DNA of 64,000 nt from Mucilaginibacter saanensis. Its GTDB lineage: Bacteria; Bacteroidota; Bacteroidia; Sphingobacteriales; Sphingobacteriaceae. The notes beneath the pieces are model-generated. The model did not search any database. It was not told the DNA's origin and was given only the letters and a program-made list of their open reading frames with translations. The stretch spans positions 62,001 through 126,000 of the forward strand of contig NZ_JACHBZ010000002.1 of the NCBI RefSeq assembly GCF_014200575.1. Reading direction: 5' to 3'. This document shows positions 1 through 9,152 of the stretch, one piece after another. The position numbers were made by a program, and so were the translations under genes. The first letter of the stretch is position 1. Each line of letters starts with the position of its first letter.

Positions 1-65
1 ATCCGCGTTTTTCATGATTTGTTTTCTACATGCGTGCCATGATAGATAACCGGATTTCTGCGTAG

Positions 66-164
66 ACATCTGCATACGCTGATGGTCAATTTATAGCGGA
101 CGGCGTACAGGTGCTACCTGCTAAAGCAAAAGCAGATGAATCAGATGCCCCATTGACCAAGTAA
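66..164 (+). pseudogene. possible C-terminal remnant of an RND efflux adaptor
   Basis: A short open stretch without a start codon ends at the TAA at 162-164. It translates to a tail containing DGQFIADGVQVLPAK, which resembles the last strand and tail of HlyD/AcrA-type membrane fusion proteins. An in-frame TAG at 63-65 closes it upstream, so no complete gene exists here. A terminator-like hairpin follows on the same strand about 280 bases later. The call rests on one short motif and could be chance. Confidence 0.25.
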
Positions 165-447
165 TTCGGATTCCCGGCTAAACATCGCCTGAAAACGAAA
201 TGACCGCAGGAATTGGGTAGGAAAATAAAGGTAAATCCATGGCAGGCAATTGGATAAAGCCTCTGAAACAGAGTTTTGGCATATTTGACTTGATAGGTTG
301 GCCGGCAACTTAATAATTGTTGATCAGGCTAAAAGCTATCCAGTCGCCCATGAATATATGCGATCATTTAAGCGACCTCATACATCATGGGTGAAGTAAA
401 ATACTCCTTCGTTCTTTAGTTTAGCTTTTGTTAGTTAATAGTTATAG

Positions 448-478
448 GCACTTGTTGATGGAGCAACAGGTGCTTTTT
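448..478 (+). terminator. Rho-independent terminator
   Basis: GCACTTGTTG pairs with CAACAGGTGC (one G-T wobble) around a 6-base loop, and TTTTT follows. The T run is on the plus strand. No intact plus-strand gene lies upstream in the window, so it probably served a decayed or deleted gene. Confidence 0.6.
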
Positions 479-542
479 AAATTTTCCAGGTCATTCGAAA
501 TCAACGAAACGCCAATCAGGGAGATCGGTGATGGGGCCACGA

Positions 543-1154
543 TCATAGCTGAAAACAGGTGTTGAACAGCACTGCAAGAAGATTGATCGGATAACCTAAT
601 GCATTGCCGTTAAGGCCTAAGTCAAGATGAACACCGATGGCCTTTAATTGCATCAGGATATTGAATGTGCCGTTGACCATCACCATATAACATAGGAGTC
701 TTAGTCTTATAGGCTTGGAGTTTTCTTGATGCTGCGTATTGTTTAACCGGTGACAGACTATAGATGCATATAGAATTGGAGAAAAGCCCGCCAGAGTCGT
801 GCTCAGGTTATAAAATGCCAACGTATAGTTGTTGTGCCAGGAGATATTATGAAATAAGTTGAAAATGAATAAAGCAGCTGAAAATGGTAATAAGTGAATT
901 ATTTTTTCGGGGGCTGCTATAGCAGTTGATGTGCTTTTTAAATGAATGAGGTATAATACCGGGCCATTTAGAAGTAGTAGTGAATACGATATTGCCGTTA
1001 AGTTCCCCGTCCATATCATCATCATGATACCAGATGACTGGATGAAGAACAGAAATGCCAAGAGATGGAACTGCTTTTTTAAATACAGAAAGACGGTCAC
1101 TTGGATGACGTAGAATAAAAGGTAATATGAATGGAAACTTAACAGTGCTGTCAT
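543..1154 (-). CDS. multi-pass membrane protein, probably a truncated AraC-type membrane sensor
   Basis: This 203-residue protein starts at an ATG and is very hydrophobic, with about six membrane segments separated by short loops. The layout resembles the N-terminal membrane half of Bacteroidota AraC-family regulators, which normally continue into a cytoplasmic helix-turn-helix domain. Here the frame closes at 543, before the last membrane segment would finish, and no helix-turn-helix coding follows in any minus-strand frame. The gene therefore looks 3'-truncated. It could instead be a small unrelated membrane protein. Homology is inferred from layout only. Confidence 0.45.
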   Translation of the reverse strand: MTALLSFHSYYLLFYVIQVTVFLYLKKQFHLLAFLFFIQSSGIMMMIWTGNLTAISYSLLLLNGPVLYLIHLKSTSTAIAAPEKIIHLLPFSAALFIFNLFHNISWHNNYTLAFYNLSTTLAGFSPILYASIVCHRLNNTQHQENSKPIRLRLLCYMVMVNGTFNILMQLKAIGVHLDLGLNGNALGYPINLLAVLFNTCFQL

Positions 1155-1538
1155 GGCATAGTCGTTTATTGAACAAAAACATTCAATATCAGTGATCTGT
1201 CTACATAAAAAATTTATAGCTACTCTTCAGTTTGAATAGAAATATCAGGGACACGATCGGCGATATTGACATCTGGAGTCGGAAATCGTAATTATATTTA
1301 GCTGCAACTTCAGCCAAACTGATAAATGACCGGTTTCGGTTTCCGATAACAGAGGCCCGCTGGCCCATAAGGAAATATACAGAAAAAATACTTTGGTGCT
1401 CTTGGTCTCATTAATTCTTGATTTCAGATGAATAGCTATTTTATGGTTTGCCAGGCTTGTTTGGCTTTTATCATTTTAGATTATCAACGGTTGACAGCTA
1501 TAGACTTTAAACCACTCTCTTTTCCTTGTGCTTCGATA
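1155..1538. other. gene-free spacer
   Basis: I see no credible coding frame, RNA gene or strong hairpin in these 384 bases. They separate the 5' end of the truncated membrane gene from the 3' end of the next minus-strand regulator. Confidence 0.4.
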
Positions 1539-2906
1539 TTAATAATTAGTCATCCATATGTTAATATCCTGGTCAGAAGGAATATCTAATTTTTTCCTGA
1601 TCCGGTATTTTTTTCCTTCCACAGAACGTACCGAGGTTTTAGTATAACGTGCAATCTCTTTGGTTTCAAAATTTAACCGTAGCTGTACACAGAATTCTAT
1701 TTCCAGTGCGGTAAGCGTTGGAGATTTGCTTAATAGCTTTCCTATAAATTCACCGTCGTACTCGTTAAACTTGATGAGAAAAGCGGGATTGTTATTGACA
1801 GCGAGGTGTACAATTTCTTCCAGTATTTTGGCTTTTAAAACAGATTGGTTATGATCCGGCACTATTTTTTTGATCAATTGATCTATCTCTTGCTGGGCTC
1901 TGATCATTGATTGTTCATTCTCCATCCTCAGGCGAAGTTCGGATCTGTTAAGCTGAACAATAAATATGATCAAGGACAGGGCAAAGATCAAAACAAGAAG
2001 CAGGTCGGTCAGGTAAAACTTATTGAGCAGTGCGGTGGTTTCTTCATAACTTTTAAGGGCCATTTCTTTAAATCCATCAGACATCTGGTAATTAATATCC
2101 CTTGCCTCATTGATGATATTTTCCAGCTTATTAAGAATATGTGTATTAAGAGAGAGCAGCTCTTTTTGCATGTGGAGCAGTTTTACATTCTGCTGTTGTA
2201 ATTGTTGCAGTTTGTGCAGATACGCATTTCTGTCTTCAGTTACGATTTTATGGGTGTTAAGATCCGTGGTTTGTATACGTTTATCATGGCTGATTTCTAT
2301 GATCGCGCCCTGACCCTTGTTGGAGATGGCATCTTTTAACCTGCCTAAGAGGCCCTTTCGCTGTATTTTTTTCTGAGTGGTATCAACATTGTTTTTTATC
2401 ACCTCTTTATTAACGTAAAGATTGGTATCAAACGGATGGACAGCGCCATGCCCGTTATGATGAAAATCAGCATAAACGGTAAGAAGAGAATCGAAACTGT
2501 GTTTAAGTTCAAATAATTGATCTGACAATGCTAACTTTCTTTTGTACCACCATTTTATTTGATTGTTTTGTGCGCGTGTCAGGTGAGCGGTGTCCGCTCT
2601 GTCTTTCAATAACGTATTAATCTCATTGAAGACGACAGCCAGTTTTGTTTTATAATCGGAAAAATTTTTATTGTTGACATTAAGCAGGGATTCTTGAAAA
2701 TCGTCGTCTGCCTGGTGAAGTAACAGCAGTACCTTTCCTGGTTTTGACTGGTGGTAAGGGATACTGCTGGTCATTTTCGTGACATCAGCTAATTTTCTAA
2801 GGATGACGTGACGTATAAAAAACGTGGTAACGGAAAAGAGGATAATAAATATCAGGAAGGCAAGAAGAATTTTTCTGCCTAATATCCTGGTATAAGTAAC
2901 GGTCAT
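1539..2906 (-). CDS. membrane-anchored LuxR-like transcriptional regulator with periplasmic helical sensor
   Basis: The ATG at 2906 gives 455 residues. A membrane segment lies near residues 12-31 and a second near 300-318. Between them is a long, mostly helical extracytoplasmic region, as in four-helix-bundle stimulus sensors. The C-terminal ~60 residues form a helix-turn-helix read from FETKEIARYTKTSVRSVEGKK, which resembles LuxR/GerE-type DNA-binding units. This is a probable one-component regulator: outside signal, inside DNA binding. Its last ~90 residues are close to the same module in the genes at 3668 and 7220, but it lacks their TPR repeats. It is divergent from the gene at 3668 across a 760-base gap. 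The target genes are unknown. Confidence 0.7.
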   Translation of the reverse strand: MTVTYTRILGRKILLAFLIFIILFSVTTFFIRHVILRKLADVTKMTSSIPYHQSKPGKVLLLLHQADDDFQESLLNVNNKNFSDYKTKLAVVFNEINTLLKDRADTAHLTRAQNNQIKWWYKRKLALSDQLFELKHSFDSLLTVYADFHHNGHGAVHPFDTNLYVNKEVIKNNVDTTQKKIQRKGLLGRLKDAISNKGQGAIIEISHDKRIQTTDLNTHKIVTEDRNAYLHKLQQLQQQNVKLLHMQKELLSLNTHILNKLENIINEARDINYQMSDGFKEMALKSYEETTALLNKFYLTDLLLVLIFALSLIIFIVQLNRSELRLRMENEQSMIRAQQEIDQLIKKIVPDHNQSVLKAKILEEIVHLAVNNNPAFLIKFNEYDGEFIGKLLSKSPTLTALEIEFCVQLRLNFETKEIARYTKTSVRSVEGKKYRIRKKLDIPSDQDINIWMTNY

Positions 2907-3667
2907 CAAATAGCTTTTTGTTTAATTAGTGATCAAAGAGTACTGTCGGTCGGATTTTTATTTTTACAGCGCAAAAAGACTAACTTAAGAAGGAATACTG
3001 TTAATTATTATCTACTCACATCTACTCAGATTGTATTGTATCAGGGTAGGAATGGTTGAAATTGTGCGACTTCTGTTCAATGGCTGAGATTTTGATCCGT
3101 TGCAATGGGATGCTATGATTTTTTTAATAAGGAAGCCTGAATCCTTTTGCTGCACAAAATCCAATATTTATTTAAGCGGGTTAAAGCCACCCACGGGATA
3201 AAAAATCTTATGAGATGATGAAACGACGGATAGGGCGCCGTTCGATCTCTGGCAGCGGTTCCACCAACGACCAGTAGCTCCTGAAAAGATTGGATTGATC
3301 AATCTACTGAAGGCGACACTTGCAACGCATTCCTGAGGTATGTTGGAAAATTGATAATTCCAACCGAAAGGGGGAACGGGAATAAAACTATTTATATCGA
3401 TCAGGGATTTTGTTATAGGGGTAATGCAGGAGCTGTACAGTACTTTCCACGTGAACTGATGTTGAAATCAGGCATCTAAGGAGAGAAATGGCGATGCATA
3501 ACTGCATCGTTAGGTAATTCGATAATAATAAAGAATTTGGGCGTATATTGGCTGTCTAACCCTGCTATCGCCATTTTGGTGATATTTTTTTTATGTTTCC
3601 TGATTTCTAAAACCGGGAAATATGCGTATTCTTGAGGCAAATTTGTAACATATCCATCATTTTACCG
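2907..3667. other. divergent intergenic region between two paralogous regulators
   Basis: These ~760 bases hold the promoters of both flanking regulators. Visible items are a tandem ATCTACTCA repeat near 3010-3030 and a perfect 7-bp hairpin (CGATGCA, loop TAAC, TGCATCG) at 3492-3509. No convincing gene is present. A minus-strand peptide near 3215-3290 looks protein-like but is not identifiable. Confidence 0.4.
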
Positions 3668-5167
3668 TTGAAAAAACTGACACTTTTTTTTGCTATATTA
3701 TGGCTGGGCTTTATAATCACAGCCGGAATTCCCTGTTATGCACAATACAATGAAAAGCAAATTGACAGTATCTTTGCAGTCGCCGGTCTGAATGATCTGA
3801 AACCGGACGCGAAGGAAACAGCCATTGCCTATATGGCCTATAATGTATCAAAAAGAATAAACTATGCGAAGGGGGTGGCTGAAGGGCTTACGCTTTACGC
3901 AAGAAACAGCTATAATGCCGGGCAGTATGATACGGCTTTTAAATATATTACACAGGCGGAAAATGTATCTGCTTCCGTAATAGATCCGATCTTGATTTTG
4001 AATATCAGGATATTCAAGGGGTTGTGCTACAGTAGATTAGGGTTTTATAAGGAAGCGGATGAAAATTTGACTAGGGTTATTCCTATAGTTGAAAGAATCA
4101 GTAGTGAAGAGGACAGGCACTATTATTTATCCATTATTTATACGGATTTAACCCTGAATTACGACCGTATGGGTAATAAAAATGCCAAGGAATTCTGGGG
4201 TAATAAGAGTTATGCTGAAGCTGAGCAATTACAGAAAAGCAATCGGTATATGTGGGTTGCAGCGATCGCAGCATCTAATCGGGCCAACCGGTTTACGACG
4301 CTCGGGGAATACGATTCCGCTGGATTGTATCTGAATAAGTCACTGTTTTTAGTTGATCAATGCACAAATGCGTATCGGTATAGAAAATACTATGCTTTGT
4401 GGGTTGTCAATATCCATGCAGGTAATTTCTATGATGCAAAAAAGGAATTTTCGAAGTCGGCTTTCTACTATCGAAACGCTTTAAACGCAGCTGGCCAAAT
4501 CAAATATATTTACGGTTTAAAGGGAGCCTACACCGGGCTGGCCAAGGCTTATACATCTTTAAACAGGCCCCGGGAAGCTTTGAAGTATTTCGAACGCAGT
4601 AACCAGCTGAATGACAGCATAGCCCATGCCGAGAAAGCTGCTCTTAAGACACCGCTGGAGTACATTATTCATACCAAAGAACAAGTATTGAACAAAGACC
4701 GACAAAGGTATCATCAAATTATCTTTACCGCTTTTCTCTTATTATTCATTATTATAATTGCGGTTTGTTTTTACCGTTATCAATTAAACAAAGAAATCCG
4801 GCTTAAAACGGAAGAAGTGGCTGAGCTGGTAAAAAAAATAGCATTGAATGAGGATAAAAATACACCGGCAAAGATAGAAGAGTTAAAGACGTTGGTTCAG
4901 TTGGCGGTTAACAATAACCCAGCTTTCTTGATGAAGTTTAATGAGTTTGATCCTGAATTTGCCAGCAAATTGCTCAAGATAAATCCAACCCTTGTGGCTG
5001 TTGAAATCGAATTTTGTGCTTTGCTTCGCTTAAATTTTGAAACCAAGGAAATTGCCCGTTATACAGGTTTATCTGTACGCTCAGTGGAAGGAAAAAAATA
5101 CAGGGTTAGGAAGAAATTAAACATTCCTTCGGACCAGGATGTCAATATCTGGGTAAACCGCCTTTGA
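3668..5167 (+). CDS. TPR-containing membrane-anchored LuxR-like regulator
   Basis: No in-frame ATG is available. The TTG at 3668 gives a clean signal peptide (MKKLTLFFAILWLGF..., cleavage near CYAQ) and 499 residues; a further TTG lies at 3632. The extracytoplasmic part has several TPR-like helical pairs (for example REALKYFERSNQLND). A membrane segment follows near residues 355-375, then a cytoplasmic tail with the helix-turn-helix FETKEIARYTGLSVRSVEGK. Family knowledge: Bacteroidota TPR-TM-HTH proteins act as one-component regulators. It is a paralogue of the gene at 7220, including the matching N-terminal motif Y(N/S)(E/K)KQIDS after the signal peptide. Confidence 0.7.
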   Translation: MKKLTLFFAILWLGFIITAGIPCYAQYNEKQIDSIFAVAGLNDLKPDAKETAIAYMAYNVSKRINYAKGVAEGLTLYARNSYNAGQYDTAFKYITQAENVSASVIDPILILNIRIFKGLCYSRLGFYKEADENLTRVIPIVERISSEEDRHYYLSIIYTDLTLNYDRMGNKNAKEFWGNKSYAEAEQLQKSNRYMWVAAIAASNRANRFTTLGEYDSAGLYLNKSLFLVDQCTNAYRYRKYYALWVVNIHAGNFYDAKKEFSKSAFYYRNALNAAGQIKYIYGLKGAYTGLAKAYTSLNRPREALKYFERSNQLNDSIAHAEKAALKTPLEYIIHTKEQVLNKDRQRYHQIIFTAFLLLFIIIIAVCFYRYQLNKEIRLKTEEVAELVKKIALNEDKNTPAKIEELKTLVQLAVNNNPAFLMKFNEFDPEFASKLLKINPTLVAVEIEFCALLRLNFETKEIARYTGLSVRSVEGKKYRVRKKLNIPSDQDVNIWVNRL

Positions 5168-5729
5168 TCCGGGTAGTAAATCACTATGCCTGTACTTGAC
5201 AATCTTGCCCGCTCGAATCTGCCAGTTGACGACACAAGGGCAATGCCACCTGTAGTTACGTTGTTAAAAAATACCGTGCTTGGCAATCGTGCGGGCTTTT
5301 CGCTTCAGGCATTAGTTGTAACATTAAATATGGGATACTTTCCTGCTGGACTTCGATGAAGTGTACAACACGCTAAGGTATTTGTAATAGGAGGGAATAT
5401 ACCTATCAAAGGTAATCATAACATTGTTTTTTATTTTTATGGTTAACCCTGTACTAGCATATTGGATAAGGCTATTCGATGGGTATATGAAACAATTGCT
5501 TTTAATAAGTTCGTATAAACCCCATAAGGATTCGATTGGAATTTCTAATTGTTGAACAAAACCAGGTTGAGGGCCAAATTGACCGGAAGCAAACGGGGGG
5601 GCCATATCGAGGTGGTATAATGGAAATATCTCTCCAACTATCCAACCAGATACTAAATCAGTTTTTAACCGATCAAGAAGCCAAGCTTGAAAAAGCTGAA
5701 TGGAACAGAACAACGCATCGGGTTCAGGG

Positions 5730-5897
5730 CCTGCACTTGAGATTATCAAAAAGGATTCGCCAGTTACAGCCAAGAAAAAAGATAAGCTAGCTTTACCAAC
5801 GATATCGAATCCTGTAATCAACCGGAGCTTGAAGGATTTAATGATCGTTGCAAGGATCGAAAAAGGTATCTCTTTTCATTGTGCCCGACAGGTCACA
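5730..5897 (+). pseudogene. tyrosine recombinase (integrase) fragment
   Basis: The plus-strand frame reads ALEIIKKD, then LALPTISNPVINRSLKDLM, then GISFHCARQVT. This order matches the C-terminal catalytic core of Bacteroidota tyrosine recombinases, where the HxxR box is usually FHxARHTF. HCAR is at 5877-5888. The upstream catalytic Arg region and the downstream nucleophilic Tyr region are missing, so the fragment is inactive. A 165-residue minus-strand frame over this stretch is only a shadow. The relic suggests the surrounding region was once carried on an integrative element. Confidence 0.55.
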
Positions 5898-5961
5898 ATA
5901 GACTTTATCAGGCGGCCCAAGTCTCCTTTTTCTCAACATATGACGTAGATATGGTTTATAA

Positions 5962-6348
5962 CAAAAAAATCGATTCTCAAAAAATATTGATAAGCATGGT
6001 GATTATCAGTTGAAAATTAACTTAAGAGGGAGTGATAAAAATAATTATAAGTTGGATGTTAATATTCATGATGAAAGTAGATCGAAACGTAATCCCAAAA
6101 CTGATCGTAATTACAATAAGTTGATTACTTTAACTTATGATGGAGAATATTGTATCTTTTATAATGAACATGCCGACATTTAACAATATTTTACAGTTTA
6201 TAATTCCAAAATTCAAAAAGAAATTAAGCAATATGTGAGGGGTACCTTTCCTGCAATTAATTTAGGTGAAATAAACTATTATTATATAAAGGGGGAATGG
6301 TACGAGAGGGGGAATAATGAATACTTGATTAAATATTCTTATAAATAA
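5962..6348 (+). pseudogene. unidentified coding remnant with in-frame stop
   Basis: One frame is open from 5962 to 6348 except for a TAA at 6181-6183. Its composition is protein-like and rich in Lys, Asn, Asp and Tyr (for example KINLRGSDKNNYKLDVNIH and YYYIKGEWYERG). There is no start codon at the beginning. It is AT-rich compared with the PUL genes. I do not recognise the family. It may be the end of a secreted hypothetical protein disrupted by mutation. Confidence 0.4.
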
Positions 6349-7219
6349 ACTTTTAAATATACGGTGTGATTGCCAATCAGGACATGAATGTTCAACTTGC
6401 TTAATTTCTTTGTCTTTAAGAAATAATATATTGGGAATTACGCTGGCGAGAATAATCCAATCAGTTATAATGGAAAGGAAATTATTCCATTCACCCTTGT
6501 CAATTATAAAAATTAATACAACAAATATTTAGATTATTGCCTCAGTAAAAAGGGGAAACAATAGGGGGAATGTTTTTGAACTTATGTGAATGATTTTGGA
6601 ATAAGAATGACTCATATTGACCTGTTTTTATGTGTTTGGTCTTTGTTTATGCTAAGAAAGTTAGTCTCGTCGGAACCCCAAGTATTATCCCATTGGGATA
6701 AATATTCAAAGTTTAATTTAAGAGTCTTCAAAAAATTTGAAGACCCTTTTAATGATTAAATTTCTATGTTATAAAGATTATTTCCGGTAAGTTAATCAGG
6801 ACTTAGGATATAATCTACGGAATGACACCGTCTCGGCTTATCTATAGCAAATCTCCATCTTTGAGTCTACGAGCTTACCGAATTGAAAACCATATGCAAC
6901 CCGTAAAATAAGTAAGTGATACGAAGAATCTGGTAAATCGGCTTTAAAATCCTCAAAATCAAAAAAATGCAGGCTTTTATTTTGGGTCAAAACGCCAAAT
7001 AAGCATTAAGTCAAGCCAATAATCTTTAAGGTCACATTTTGTGGTGTATTAACAAGGCCAAAATGCAAAATGCTATTTTACTATAGAGTTTTATCAAGGT
7101 ATTGCATGTTCTTATCGGGTTGAAATCAAGAAAAGATATTTAGTAATCTTTTTTTAAATGTTCATTAAATATCTTTTATTTAGCAACTTATATTAAATCA
7201 ATATCATTCGACAAAACAC
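6349..7219. other. AT-rich gene-free region upstream of the third regulator
   Basis: No coding frame stands out. A perfect hairpin with a short T tail lies at 6724-6750. The last ~100 bases are very AT-rich and should contain the promoter of the gene at 7220, but I cannot place a convincing -33/-7 pair. Confidence 0.4.
6724..6750 (+). terminator. terminator-like hairpin
   Basis: GTCTTCAAA and TTTGAAGAC form a perfect 9-bp stem around AAA, followed by CCTTTT. It lies downstream of the broken plus-strand remnant and may have ended that transcript. Confidence 0.5.
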
Positions 7220-8686
7220 ATGAAGGGGTTTATTGCAAAAGTATTATTTGGCGCGTTAATTTTAGCAGGAATTCAAAGCCATGCGCAATACAGCAAAAAG
7301 CAAATTGACAGCCTATTAGATGTGGTTTCGTATACCAACAACCTGGAGACGGGGGTTAACATAGGGCTTAAAGCATACCAGGCATCAAAGGCAATAAACT
7401 ATCAGGAAGGAATGGTTAGGGCACTTTTAAGCCGGGCTTCAAAATATGCTAACGCAAGCCGGTTTGAAGAGGCTTTTAAAGCTGCAACAGAGGCAGAAAG
7501 TGTGACCATAAAACTGAATAACCCCAGATATCTTGTAGTACTTGAAGCTGCAAAGGGAAGAAGCTATGCCCATTTAGGCTTCCATAAAGAAGCTGAAGAG
7601 ACATTGCTCAGTGCCATTCCGATTGCCCAAAATATTGCCGATGCAGATCAAAGACATAACCGCCTGGGAAGCATTTATGACATCCTGGCCGAAAACCAAC
7701 AACTTTTAAAAAATAATGCAAAAGCACTAATCCTTAGACATAAAGCTTATGCGGAGTATTCTCAAATTAAGGACAAACGTAAATTTCCAAATATCGCGTC
7801 ACTACCACTCTGCGATCTGGCAGACAATTTTTCAACCCTTAATCAATTGGACTCTGCAGAATTTTATTTTAAAAAAGCTATCATTGTGGCTAAAGAATAC
7901 AATGAAAATTTCATAAGAGCGGCAGCGTTTAATGCGCTTGGAGATCTTTATTATCAGCAAAAAAAATACCGTGAAGCAGAAATTAGTTATAAAAACGCTT
8001 TCAATGCTTTTACTGAGTTAAAAGACGCAAGAATATTAAAAAGTGCATGTGTTGGATTATCAAAGGTATATGATGCCTTAAATGAGAAGGTAAAAGCAGA
8101 ACAATATTTAAAAAGAAGTATTGAATTGAGTGATAGCTTGGCCAATGTTGAAAAAGCCGCTATCAAAACCCCACTGGACTATATTGTTAATAATAAGGAG
8201 CAGCTATTAGCCCAGAAAAAACAAAAATATCAGCGGATTATATTCTTGGTGTCCTTACTATTATTGCTTGTTACAGGCGGTGTGTTTTTTTATCGTTATA
8301 AATTAAAAAGAGAAATAAAACTTAGTGCGGGAAAAATGGACGAATTGATCAGAAGAATTGGGCTGAAAGAGGATAAGCGTTCCCCTGCAAAGATAGAAGA
8401 GTTAAAGAATATCGTCCAGCTGGCTATTAATAACGACCCTGCTTTCTTTGTGAAGTACAATGAATTCGACCGGGAATTTAGTAAAAAATTACTTGGCCTA
8501 GCTCCAAATCTGACCGCAATTGAGCTTGAGTATTGCTTACTATTTAAACTAAGTTTCGAAACCAAGGAAATTGCACGTTATACTAAAGTTTCTGTCCGCA
8601 CGGTAGAAGGGAAAAAATACCGCATCAGGAAAAAATTAAATATTCCTTCCAATCAAGACGTCAGTATCTGGATGAATCACATTTAG
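7220..8686 (+). CDS. TPR-containing membrane-anchored LuxR-like regulator
   Basis: This 488-residue protein starts at an ATG with a signal peptide ending near QSHAQ. Several TPR-like helical repeats span roughly residues 60-310 (for example YYQQKKYREAEISYKNAF). A membrane segment lies near 338-357. The C-terminus carries the helix-turn-helix FETKEIARYTKVSVRTVEGK. It is a close paralogue of the gene at 3668 and shares the final ~90 residues with the gene at 1539. It is probably a membrane-tethered one-component regulator responding to an extracytoplasmic protein or ligand bound by the TPRs. The only thing immediately downstream is a surface-protein fragment. Confidence 0.7.
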   Translation: MKGFIAKVLFGALILAGIQSHAQYSKKQIDSLLDVVSYTNNLETGVNIGLKAYQASKAINYQEGMVRALLSRASKYANASRFEEAFKAATEAESVTIKLNNPRYLVVLEAAKGRSYAHLGFHKEAEETLLSAIPIAQNIADADQRHNRLGSIYDILAENQQLLKNNAKALILRHKAYAEYSQIKDKRKFPNIASLPLCDLADNFSTLNQLDSAEFYFKKAIIVAKEYNENFIRAAAFNALGDLYYQQKKYREAEISYKNAFNAFTELKDARILKSACVGLSKVYDALNEKVKAEQYLKRSIELSDSLANVEKAAIKTPLDYIVNNKEQLLAQKKQKYQRIIFLVSLLLLLVTGGVFFYRYKLKREIKLSAGKMDELIRRIGLKEDKRSPAKIEELKNIVQLAINNDPAFFVKYNEFDREFSKKLLGLAPNLTAIELEYCLLFKLSFETKEIARYTKVSVRTVEGKKYRIRKKLNIPSNQDVSIWMNHI

Positions 8687-8823
8687 TTCAATACCTTCTA
8701 TAAATTAAGTGAATTATACATAAATAACTCAAATTCAGGTATTTAATCTGGGTGCAGTAAATGTAAGTATTTATTAATACTGATATTTACAGTTTAATTT
8801 CTTCTCTTGGCTTTGCAAATAGC

Positions 8824-9015
8824 ATGATAAGTAATCTAAAAGCACAAATGAATATCGGTTCTCCAAGCCCACCTGATGCCAGCGCGCAATTGCAGATAAC
8901 GAGTAGCACCCTGTGGGTGCTGATGCCCAAGGTAGCGCTGAAGGCCACCACCACTTTTACCCTGGCAGGCAATACACAAACCGCTGGTATTAGTAACTTT
9001 TGGTGGACAAGTTGA
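8824..9015 (+). pseudogene. fragment of a Bacteroidota repetitive surface or tail-fibre-like protein
   Basis: The peptide includes NIGSPSPPDASAQLQITSST followed by GVLMPKV-like residues (here WVLMPKVAL). This is the usual opening of Bacteroidota surface and fibre-like proteins (pattern: P-x-A-S-A-x-L-x-(I/L)-x-S-x-x-x-G-x-L-x-P). It stops after 63 residues, whereas intact proteins run several hundred. It lies 137 bases after the TPR regulator, so it may be the remnant of that regulator's target. Confidence 0.4.
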
Positions 9016-9152
9016 ACAAATTGGAGGAGGGATGTTCCAAGTTATATCGGTACAAGTGCAGCAAATAAAGTAAATGGAATAATTATTGACCGGGGCATTT
9101 TTAAAAACGTGTATGGCATTATGAATATTTATATTTCACTTAACCCGAACTT

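Noticed and set aside
3215..3290. Minus-strand peptide containing RSYWSLVEPLPEIERRP
   Set aside because: It looks protein-like but is too short to assign and has no surrounding frame.
5324..5821. 165-codon minus-strand frame
   Set aside because: It lies antisense to the integrase relic, has no family features and has no sensible start context.
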